Positions 35,101 through 47,100 of a stretch of DNA of 64,000 nucleotides are shown in pieces. The translations under genes and the position numbers were made by a program. Every line of letters begins with the position of its first letter. Within the stretch, counting starts at the first letter, position 1. Under the pieces are notes generated by a model. It searched no databases, was not told where the DNA came from, and was given only the letters and a program-made list of their open reading frames with translations. Source of the DNA: Nematopogon swammerdamellus (Eukaryota > Arthropoda > Insecta > Lepidoptera > Adelidae); assembly GCA_946902875.1 (NCBI GenBank), contig OX336343.1, positions 5,693,754 to 5,757,753 of the forward strand, written 5' to 3'.

Positions 35101-38100
35101 GCAGTTAGCAACAAGTTGAAATTTCAGGATGCTCTAACTCAGCAGCATGCAACTGGAATCCTGAACGGGGACCCCAACATTATTTTGGGCCACCACGCTC
35201 CGGGTCAGCCCCCAGTCAGCATCGTGGCCTCTGGGGGCCAGCAGATACCCGTCTCACAGATTGTCGCCACGCAGGCCACTCAGGGACACGGTAATTTTTG
35301 TGTTTTTTTAATTAATGCTCGAAAGTCGATTCTTTATTGATTTCAACAGTTTATTATTTTATTTATTTATTTATTTATTTATTTTAGACAGGCGGCCTAG
35401 GCTGATACGTCTAAATCCAGTTAAAGTTTGTTGTTTTTCGTCATTATCTTAGATTTTTTTTTTATTATGGTTCTTGAGCACTCTTTTTGAGATTATGTTT
35501 TATCAATAAATTCATATAATATCAAATTCTAAATCACAATATGTAAATATTTATTTAAATGTAAAGTGTTTTTTTTTTTATGTAATCCGGTATGGGTGGC
35601 TGTGTCGGGGGATGGGGGGCAAAGCGCATGCTCCGACCAGCCAATATCACCTCCGAGAAGGTAGGTGCCATACCGGAGACTTCCCTGGATTGCTTACCAT
35701 ACTGGACTAGAGGAGAACACAACTGAGGCTGCTATGCGGCCATCTTACATCCAGTACGTTGGTACCAACCCTGTCGGCTACAATTTGAGCCTACCACCTA
35801 GTAATGGGCAAGGGAATTACCATACCTCTGACTTTTTCAGCGCTAACAGGGCCAGACACAAAGAAAAATAAAAAAAATGTATAATTTGTAATTTTTATTA
35901 TTTATCGCCATCGCCAACAATTACCTTTTCCTCCTGACTCTGTTCATTCATTTCACTCGTTTGCAATTATTATTGGTGAAAGAGAGACAGCGCCCTGGGT
36001 GACGTGATCGCACGGCAGCACAAGACGTCGACGCGACACCGCGCCCGCGCCGCCGCCGCTGCCTACCTACTTATCTCGTGTATTGTCTTGCATGCATGCA
36101 ACGCAGTGCGTAAATAAGTAGATCAACATCGGAATTTTCGTCATCGTTCAAGGTCGCACGTTGCACACACACACACGCGCACGCTCGATGTGTGTAGGTG
36201 CAGCGCAATGTAGTACCTACAATCTTTGGTTCAACACCCCTCCGACTCAGTCACTCATATCGGATTACATTTAAAAAAAAAATCGCAAAGAGTACGCGTG
36301 TATATGGTGACTGAGAGCAGCGTGGTTGTGTCAGGTCTGGTGGCGCACCAGCAGCAGGAGGCTCAGCACGCGCAGGGCTCAGCCGCGTCGCAGGCCTCCG
36401 CCGCTGCCGCGCACTCGGCGTCGCACTCGCACCACCACCAGGTCAGGCAGGCGCACAGCTCTTTTTTTTTTATTTGTTGTTGGTGTTGTTTATCGGGGTG
36501 ACTCTAAGCCTTGGTTACTACAAATTTCCACTCAGTCTGAGAAGGAATATTGAGTGACAGATTCTCCGTACTATATCTGTCACAAAACTTTTCTAGCCCT
36601 AAGTGGAAGATGAAATACCAGGTTCTTAGCCTGCAGATGAGTCCCTGTTGGTCAGGGATAAATTGTTCAAAAAATTTATAAAAAATGATGCATTTAAATA
36701 ATAATTAATGAAAACAGTTACAACGTTTAAATTAAATACCTACTATTGTAAATATTTTGTGTGGCCAGTTGGTGCATTTTTTTATCTATTAGGAAAACCT
36801 TGAGAGTAATTTTTCTAGAATTAAACTTTCTAAGTATGAAAGTTATATTTGATGGCTACAATAAGTGTCCAAAATTGTTTTACTGAGGGACATTTTTAAC
36901 ATTTTATAAGGAAAAATGGAATGTTGATATCTGTTAGCTGAATCTCTTTAAACATTTTGATATTGCCAAATCAGACGGGCACGTGATTTTAAAACAGCAG
37001 GAAGCGTACACTAATTGGTCCATTATGGCCCATCGCACCTCGTGATTACAGTGTACGTGAAGTGTACGGAATGACAATAGGGTAGACTAAAGTAGTGTAA
37101 CACAATGCAGACGGGACACCACGGGCAGCAGCAACAGCACCTCATGCAGCAGCAGCTGATGGCGGGCCGCGAGCACGCCGGCACTCAACAGGTAACTACA
37201 TCTACTAGCCTCCCCACACCCGCCCCGCTCCGCCCGACTCACTCCCCCCGCCCCTCGCCGGACTCACTAGCCCCGCCCCGCCCGGACTCGAGGTACGTTC
37301 CGTTACTAGGTGCACGTAGTGTTATCGGTGTTGTTCTGTAGTTGTCGAATGTGGTCAAAAAAAAAACAATAACTAAAACTGTAATAAAGAAAAAAACAGT
37401 TTTCATAATATTCTTTCTGACAAGATTTCATAATTTTCTCGGAAGCTCTATTTCAAACTGCTGTAATTTTTTTTTTTTAACTGTTTGACCTTTCATCTTC
37501 GCTCTTGTACTTCGGTCGTGTTTTCTCTCCGCTTCAATTTCTTCCGCATTTTTCGCTATCGCTCCGTTTGCCGAGCGAATATTTCGAACTTTTAGTACAA
37601 CTAGCACTACTCGACACTACAACAATCCGACGATGACTTGCAGCAAATCCAGCTGACTGTGTCGGAGGACGGGATCGTGACGGTGGTGGAGCCGGGGGGC
37701 GGCGGGGGTGGCAAGCTGGGCGGGGCGGGTGAGAAGGAGGAGCACGGGGGGGCGGAGCCCCTGAAGCTCCCCGGGGGAGACCACGCCCTCACCGTGCACC
37801 AGCTACAGCAGATAGTTGGACAGCAGGTTACTCACTCAATAAAAAGGCGTACACAGATTAATCTGGAAACCCTCGAAAATGTACATAATCCAAGTGTATC
37901 TCTGTATTTTAACCTGAACCTACACCTAACCTTCCTTCCTCTTTTATTACTACATTAATTCTGGGTATTTGAGAGTATCATCATAGGATCAACACTGCAT
38001 CAGAGTATAAAACAATTTCTCATTCATTTTAAACAAGAATTCAATAACATCCCAAACAAAAAGTATGCATAGATAGGTTAAGAATGAACGGGTGATAAAA

Positions 38101-41100
38101 AATAAATTGCATTTTACCCTTTAGTTCGTGTGATATCGAATCAAGATACATTTAAAACCATGTCACTCGCGATCATCAAATCGTGTCGTCATTGTCGTCG
38201 TATTCTCAACACATTTGTCCCAACACTAGGTCCTATCATGTCGTTCTGCGTATGCTGGATGTATAAAGACGCACCTTGAGCCCACGTCACCAGGTAAGTT
38301 AGTGGTAAAAAGAACCAGACAGCTTTTTCATATAAAATAAAAGCAATACACAACATAAATAAAATAAACCAACAGGGAACATATATACGAACACACCAGC
38401 TTCGGCTGCTCGTTCATCAAGTAAAAAATAAAAAAAACGGCCAAGTGCGAGTCGAACTCTCGCACCGAGGGTTTCCGTTCCGTATGTCATGGTCAAAGCC
38501 ACTCACGCCATCTATGGCGTGTTTATGAAATCCTTCATATTGCAGTCAGAACTTCAAAAACAAAACAAAAATCTGTTTTTGATCTTGCTCTCAAGCTGTA
38601 TTTTCAATCGACTGTAGGCGGTGTTATTATGTGGATAGTCACTAAATGCTTGTAAAAATTATTATGAAAAAAAACCCTGCGAAGTTTCTTACCGGTTCTT
38701 CTTCGTGGGTGTAATCGAATCGGATAGAACAAATTGTGACAAATTCGAGTACAGTCATGCTGTCTAATGAATGCTTAATAAACAATATACAATATACAAT
38801 ATACAATTAGTTAAAATGCTTTATACTCTTTTCGGTAGATGGCAATCACTTACACTTTTTAGTTTCTTCTATCTATGGGAACCCCCGTGATTTTTTTACT
38901 TTTTCTTATTTGATTATTTAATATCGGCCATTATAACACATATTCTGTGGAAATTTCAACGGGCTACCTACTACGGTTCAAGATATACAGCCATCGGACA
39001 GACAGACGGACAGTGTAGGCTTAGTAATAAGGTCCTGTACCAGATACGGAACCCTAAAAATCAATTAATGTCTCCATGTAAGTTGTATTGGGTTTATGAA
39101 ATAATTTAATATTGCATCGCCAAAGAGTCTGGTGGGTGTGCAGGTCGAAAGGTCCCCGGTATGCCCTATTACACTCTGCATACACCTGAATAGAGCTACA
39201 TACTTTAGAATTCAACAGTGTGTGTAGTCCTGACTAGGGTTGTAATGAATATCCGTATTCACATTCGAAATTCCGAATATTCGGTTCATTTTTAATATTA
39301 AAGTTGATACTAAAGTTTAATTATTAAATAAAGAAGTCCGTATTCATATAATTTTAGGACTCAATGTAGGTAGATCTACATATACAGGGTGTCCCAAAAA
39401 CCGACGATAATCCTTTGACAGGAGATAGGGCTGCTAATTACCTCTCAGAATATCTAATTTTAGGTTTAGTAAAAATGGCTTAGTTTTTGAGATATTGTCA
39501 TTTTTGTAAAAATCCAAAATTTTCTCCCTCAGCTCATTTTTTTAAATGCCACAAGTACAAATGTAAGATTTTCTTAAATCTAGTTTTTGTTAAATATTCC
39601 TGAAAAGTAACGCTTTCACACAGTATAATTTATTTTTTCATGTTTAATCCTGTTTAGCTGAAAAACTACTTAAGTTATAAATAAGTTATAAATACGACCA
39701 TATGTTAAAAATATTTCAGCCTCATCCCTTGAGTTTGGCCCTTCGCGGTGAAAAAAAAAAATACTACACTAAAGTGGCATTATGCAACAAAAATACGCCC
39801 ATCTAATATAGTTTTTAAAATGGTACATCACTTACCGATTTGCCCGATAATTTATGAGATATTGTTATTTAACTGCAAAAGGACCTCGAAATTTGATAAC
39901 TGTTCTACCAAGTACAAATTGGAATAAAATAAACACTTGAAGTAAATTGGTCTTTATTAACCTGTTAAAGTAGATGTTCAAATAGTTTACCACCTGCACA
40001 AATGCTAGCTAGATATCTTCTCACAAATGCCCGGTTGATGCGTCGAGCAAGTACTCTATGCAAGTGCTGATACGTCCACCTATGCTATGTAGTTTTTTCC
40101 GTCCAGTTGAGTGTAGCCGGCACGACCGAAGGGAAGCACTGACGTGGCACCAAGTTCACCCGGTGTTATGGGTTGACATCACGGATGTTGTAGGTGATGT
40201 AGCCAACCAATTTCAATTCTTTCTTTGAGCTCTATCAAGTTTTCCACCGGTTTCCCGTAAGCTTTTTCTTTTAAATAGCCCCAATAATAAAAATCTAATG
40301 CCTTTAAATCCGGTGATCTAGACATCCGGTCTATCTGTGGGGATGCAAGTGGCTAGGAGGCCACAAGACGTCCGTTGAATTGGAGAGACTTTAAACGGGC
40401 GAATTATCTTGAGTTTCTGCAACAGGAGCTTCAGAGCCTTTTAGAAGATGTGCCATTGGCCATACGGAGGTGGTTGCAAAATGATGGCTGCCCAGCCCAT
40501 TACGCTAGAGAAGTGCGTAATTTTTTAGACCAAGCATATCCCCACAGATGGATCGGACGTCTAGGTCACCGGATTTAAATATGTTAGATTTTTATTATTG
40601 GGGCTATTTAAAAGAAAAAGTTTACGGAAAACCGGTGGAAAACTTGATAGAGCTCAAAGAAAGAATTACGGCAGTAGCTCAGGTTTTTTTTTATGTAAAC
40701 TGTCATGGTTGGCTACATCAACTACAACTTCCGTGATGTCAGCCCATAACACCGGGTGAACTTGGTGCCACGTCAGTGCTTCCCTTCGGTCGTGCCAACT
40801 AATAGTCAACTGGACGGAAAACACAAACTATTTACATAGCATAGGTGGACGTATCTGCACTTGCATCGAGTACTTGCTCGACGCATCAACCGGGCATTTG
40901 TGAGAAGATGTCGAGCTAGCATTTGTGCAGGTTGTAAACAATTTGAACATCTACTTTAACAGGTTAATAAAGACCAATTACTTCAAGTGTTTATTTTATT
41001 CAAATTCGTAGTTGGTAGAACAGTTATCAAATTCCGAGGTGTTTTTGCAGTTAAATAACAATATCTCATAATTTATTAGGCAAATCGGTAAGTGATGCAC

Positions 41101-44100
41101 CATTTTAAAAACTACATTAGATAGGCGTATTTTTGTTGCATAATGCCACTTTAATGTAGTAATTTTTTTTTTTCACTGCGAAGGGCCAAACTCAAGGGAT
41201 GAGGCTGAAATTTTTTTAACATGTGGCTCTTAAGTCGTTTTTCAGCTAAACAGGATTAAACATGAAAACATAAATCTTACCGTGTGAAAGCCTTACTTTT
41301 CAGGAATATTTGACAAAAACTAGATTTAAGAAAATCTTACATTTGTACTTGTGGCATTTAAAAAAATGAGCTGAGGGAGAAAATTTTGGTTTTTTACAAA
41401 AATGACAATATCTCAAAAACTAAGCCATTTTTTTACTAAACCTAAAATTAAATATTCTGAGAGGTAATTAGCAGCCCTATCTCCTGTTAAAGGATTATCG
41501 TCGGTTTCTGGGACACCCTGTATAATAGAAAATTTAACCCTTCGAGTCTCAAGTGGAGCGCGCGCTCCCGTTTTCGTCGCCTACCCTTGGCTCCCAAGTG
41601 GAGCGCGCGCTCCACTTATTGCGCGCCGCTAGTTTTAATTCAGTATCTAATTCTACCAATTTTCTAACAAAACACTCAATACTGGTATCATTTCTTGGTT
41701 AAAACTTACTAATAACTATTCTCAGACACGACTGGGCACACAATAACCTTCACACAGAAAAAAAATAATGAAGTTGACAGAAAATAAAATGTCACTTTTG
41801 GCAGCTGACATTTCCACTGACCCTGGAATAGACAAAGATTGTACCCGTAAACGTATTTCGGTATTTGATAGTTCGTTTCAATGCGCTTATTTCGGTATAC
41901 CATATGTAAGACGAAATTGTACAGTTTTGGTCAGAAAAATTCAAAAAAAAAATTCGAGTGTGTTTTTTTTTGCCTGGAGTTCAAAAAATCGGTCTGTGCT
42001 TCTAAATAAGTGAATCCTGAAGAGTTTGGTATCACTGAACGCGTAATTTCAGTACAAACAAGACAGAATAACGAGTATTGATGGATCGATCGATTGAGGC
42101 GGGATATTCGAATTTGTGTGGGAGCGCGCGCGCCAAAATTTTGCGTTTTTGAGCGCCGCCAAAAGGGCCTGGGAGCCAAGGGGAGTAGGACTATTTTGAG
42201 TCAAAGGGACTCAAAGGGTTAAGTGGATAAGAAAGTTTAATTTTTCATTTAGATATACAATTTCATATTTTTTTTTTCAATATTCGTATTCGTATTCGCG
42301 AATATCATTTTGGAATATTCGTATTCGCGAATGTGAAAAAATTGGCATTTGTTACAACACTAGTCCTGACAAGGGGTTATGCGGTCTCGGATAGGTGTTA
42401 GACAGCGTGGTGCGCATCGAGCAGGCGACGGGCGAGCCGGCCAACATCCTCGTGACGCACAACGCGGACGGCACGACGTCGTTCGAGGCGAGCGCCTCGG
42501 ACGCGCTCGTCAAGGACGAGAAGAGCGTACCGACCAAGCTGGAGGCGGGCCAGTTTGCGATTCCAGCCGACGTCAAGGAGATCAAGGGAGCCATCGATCT
42601 CAAGGTTAGATCGTGTTTGCGGAACTGCCCGATGTAAACTCTTAACGCTCACATAAATTTGACAACATGAGTGAAGCTATATTTTGAAACAGTAGAGAAT
42701 AAAATAATTGTACATAAATATAAGAAGGTGGTAGCATCAGTATCTCTACTTCTTATAAAAGGGAAGGTCTGTTTGTATGTATGTATCTTTGAAGTAAACT
42801 CTGGAACCGCTGAACAGATATTAATGCGGTTTCCATAAACGGAAAGAGTAGTCCTTGAGGCTCACTATAGTAATGTAAAGTTCTATCTTAGATGCTAAAC
42901 AATTGTTAGCAGATTCAGTTCTGTTACTTTTTGCATTGCATGTTGTGTTATCAATACAAGAATCAGTATTAGTTTCATCGAAAGTGAAATAGTCTCTGAC
43001 GTTGTTTGATGCGATGTGGGGCAGAGCGTGGGCGGGATGGGCATGGAGGGTGCGGTGGTGAAGATCTCGGCTGGAGCGGCGGAGCACGACCTGCACGCCA
43101 TGTACAAGGTGAACGTGGAGGACCTGTCTCAGCTCCTCGCCTACCACGAGGTCTTCGGCAAGCTCAACACGGAGCCGCAGACGCAGGCTAAGGTGACACT
43201 CACTTTGTGATACTGCCAATATGACACTATGGTCTAGTGACAGTCTGACACTTTGGCTACTGACAAACTGACACTTTTGGTTACCGAGAATCTGACACTT
43301 TAGCTACCGACAAACTGGCACATTGGGTTACTGAGAATCTGACACTTTGACTACCGACAATCTGACACTTTGTGCTAAAGAGAATCTGACACTTAGGGCA
43401 ACCGAGAATCTGACACTTCGGACTACCGAGTATCCTACCAACAATCTTACACTTTCGGCTACCGAGACTGACACTTTGGACTACTGATAATCTGACACTT
43501 TGGCTACCAACAATCTGGACAATCTAACACTTTGGGCTACCGAGAATCTGACACTTTGGACTACCGAGAATCCTACCAACAATCTGACACTTAGGGCTAC
43601 GGAGAATCTGACACTTTAGCTACCAACAATCTGACACTTTGGGCTACAGAGAATCTGACACTTTGGACTACTGATAATTTGACACTTTGGCTACCAACAA
43701 TCTGGACAATCTGACACTTTGGGCTACCGAGAATCTGACACTTTGGACTACCGAGAATCCTACCAACAATCTGACACTTTGGGCTACCGAGAATCTGGAC
43801 TACTGATAATTTGACACTTTGGCTGCCAACAATCTGGACAATCTGACACTTTGGGCTACCGAGAATCTGACACTTTGGCTACCGACAATCTGACACTTTG
43901 GCTACTAACAATCTGACATTTGGGCTGCTGACAATATCGACACTTTGGACTACAGGTATGCCAAGCAACTGAATGCAAATAGCGAATTGTGTGAGTGCGC
44001 AGGTCCTGTCGGAGGTGGAGACGGAGGCGGGGCCGAGCGCGGGGCTGACGGAGGCGGAGTCGCCGCCCGCCGCCGGCGGCCACCACGCCTGCGACATCTG

Positions 44101-47100
44101 CGGGAAGCTCTTCCAGTTCCGCTACCAGCTCATCGTTCACAGGTCACCTACCTACACTACCATCAACCGTCCGTCGACGTTAGCTTAAGCCACAAACCGT
44201 GATTACCGTTTATAATACCGATATGCCGTACCAGATATTCACAGCCCCTGAGTCCTATTATCACAGCAACCTAGATATTGTGATCGTTCAATAGTTCGGA
44301 CGAGTTCGGACATTTCATTTCATTTTCATTTTAAGATAATATCAAGCAGCATGTAAGGTACGCAGAATCACCTGCAGCGTGACTCGGTGGGAGGACCATG
44401 CCAAGGTGAGGTGTATAGCACAGCATGCCATCCTTATCCTTTAGTCGTCTTTTACGACATGCTCACTATATTTGTGAAGTGCAATGTTCAACTCACAATT
44501 TGGAATCAAAACAAACGTCAGTGCATTGTATGTAAGGTATACGACATATTTTTGTAGAAAATTTAGTAATGATTGCAACCAACCATGCTAAATTTGCTAT
44601 ATGTGTTCATGGCCTCATCGACCGCATCAACCTCAACGTTTTATGGAGATGAGGCCACGGCGGCGCCGACGCCTGAGCGGTTAAACTACATTGATTTTGT
44701 ACCGTGTGGGGCTGGTACTTTAAAAGAACAGCCCCACTGCATGTCTCCCCGTGTATGTCGTAAAAGGCGACTAAGGGATATGACTCCCTTCTTATATTAC
44801 TAGGTGGTAGGGTTTAACCCGCCCGGGACGGTACCACCGCACTGAATGAAAGGTCGTTCGAAACGGCTATGTAAATAGTTTGTGTTTTCCATCCAGTTCA
44901 GTGTAGCCGGCACGACCGAAGGGAAGCACTGACGTGGCACCAAGTTCACCCAGTGTTATGGGCTGACATCACGGATGTTGTAGGTGATGTAGCCAACCGT
45001 GTCAGTTTCCATAAAAAAAAAAATTTACAGACTAGATAGAGCGTTACCGCTAACACTGGGTGTAGCTTGAGATAAGTGTGGGTGTGGTGTTGCAGACGTT
45101 ACCACGCGGAGCGCAAGCCGTTCACGTGCCAGGTGTGCGGGCAGGCGTTCTCGTCGCCGGCCGACCTCACGCGGCACGGCAAGTGCCACCTCGGTGGGTC
45201 CATGTTCACCTGCGCCGTCTGCTTCCATGTCTTCGCCAATGCACCCAGTCTCGGTACTTAGACTTACCACCTACCTAGCACCTAGCCGTACCTACCCGCA
45301 CCGCCCACCCCTCGTATGTGTCGTCCAGATAGACAGTGTTATGTTATAGTCTTCGTCCTCTAAACCCAGCGAAAAGCCATACAATCATTGACTCATTGTT
45401 AAGTGGATTGATATGGGATATTTGTTCCGAATGACTACTGCAATAAAGTTCAGTTTAGCATAATTAAAAAAAATTAACACTTCATACATACCACAGCACT
45501 AAAACAGTTCACCCTTTTATGGCCTTTCTTTGGGTTTAGATGGTGAATACTATACAACCGAATGTTTTTCCAATAGTATTGTGAGAATTCAAATTGAATA
45601 ATCTCAGACACAGTAATGAAAGTGTTAATAGAACTAGGGTCGTGCTTATGGCATGTACACTAAAAGCACTAACAATGAAAAATAATTGCAATAATACTAA
45701 ATGCATGTCAAAAATTTATTATCGCCTGTCACAAAGTAATGATCGATTCATAACAATAATTGTGCCTTTTCCAACCTTACTCATCTCTGAAGATAATTTC
45801 CTCAGATCAGCATGTGCTTTTAGAACGCCTCCCATTCAGCTGTGTTTTAAAAAAATTGTTTAAAATAAACAAAATCAATCAATATAGGCTAAATTCTTAA
45901 TTAAAGAATTTGACCTATATGGAAAGAAAGCTATGTTTTACCGAGACTGTGCATGTAATATATAACTTACTCACATTTTAAATTTGCATGAAACATTTCA
46001 AACTCCCGACAGTTTTAAACCCACACTTACAATCTCTATTCCTGCCTGACCCAGTCTAGATTTCATGAAAACTTAATCCATCGTCCTAATATACACTAAC
46101 AAGACCGAAACAGGTAATGCTGAACATAATATTTACTTACATGAACTCTGAATATGTACAAGTACAAATATCCAAGTGTTACACAATACATAGTCTTACT
46201 TTTTGTCCTTTAGATAATATTTACAAGAGAGAATGTGAAGAAATGAAAAGCCATAAATAATAATGTTGTGAGTGGGTAGTATGGGTTAATTAATAATTAT
46301 AAGTAGGTAGGTATATATAATAATTATAAGGCACTAATAAAACATATTGTCTTTCAAAGTTTGTTTGTCCGTTCTTCACGTTGAAATAGAACTGGCGGAA
46401 TTTTCAACATATCCAAGACTATCCTTAATTATGCAATAATCAATAAAACCATATCTCGTTTTCTACAATGTTTCTTCTATGTAGTGTCACTTGAACATTC
46501 ATTGCTGTTTGGGAGAGTAAGAGAAATAAGATTTATTGCAGGGGGGGGGGGGGGGGGGGGGGGGGGGATTAGGAGGAATTGAGCCCAAAAAAATTGCACA
46601 CAGCAGAAATATCCTCTGATTTCGTCTTATTATATGTTCTGTATCTGTATTGTTTTTGTTTATTGTTTATTTAGAATCTATTGCTGCGCTCAGATTTGTA
46701 ATATTTACATTGTAACATTCCGCCAGTTCGATTATCACAGCGAAGAAGAACTGACAAGAAACTTCACTGGACATTTTCTCAATGTGAGAAAATCCGAATA
46801 TTAGTGAAATCATATACAATCAAGAGGATAATCTTCCTTCACGCAAATTGGGCCCAAGAGTCCAAAGCAGAGTACCTTAATTAGCTTTGCAGAAATTTGT
46901 AGACACCCCGTACGCACGATTGGTTGATGAGGGCGCAGGTGACGAACTCGTCACACAGTGGCTTCACCGAACACATCTGGGCCCATTGCAAGTTGGAGAA
47001 GATTTGAATTGAGCATATGTCTTAGCGATTGGCCTATCTTGCTCTCTTACAGCGAGCTAGAACTTTCGGCTCAGTCAAGCCCTCTTCCGCTAGTCTGGCG

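Larger units (their letters stand above)
39235..42362. mobile_element. hAT-like composite insertion just before crol exon 7
   Basis: Outer ends TAGGGTTGTAATGAAT and GTTACAACACTA are inverted repeats. Flanking copies GTCCTGAC (39227-39234 and 42363-42370) are a perfect 8-bp target duplication. It contains ATTCG-rich subterminal repeats, a foldback mariner and a piggyBac MITE. No hAT transposase is visible, so non-autonomous. Confidence 0.75.

Noticed and set aside
43210..43955. CRISPR-like array of short repeats
   Set aside because: Units are imperfect tandem copies without unique spacers, and this is eukaryotic intron sequence: a minisatellite.
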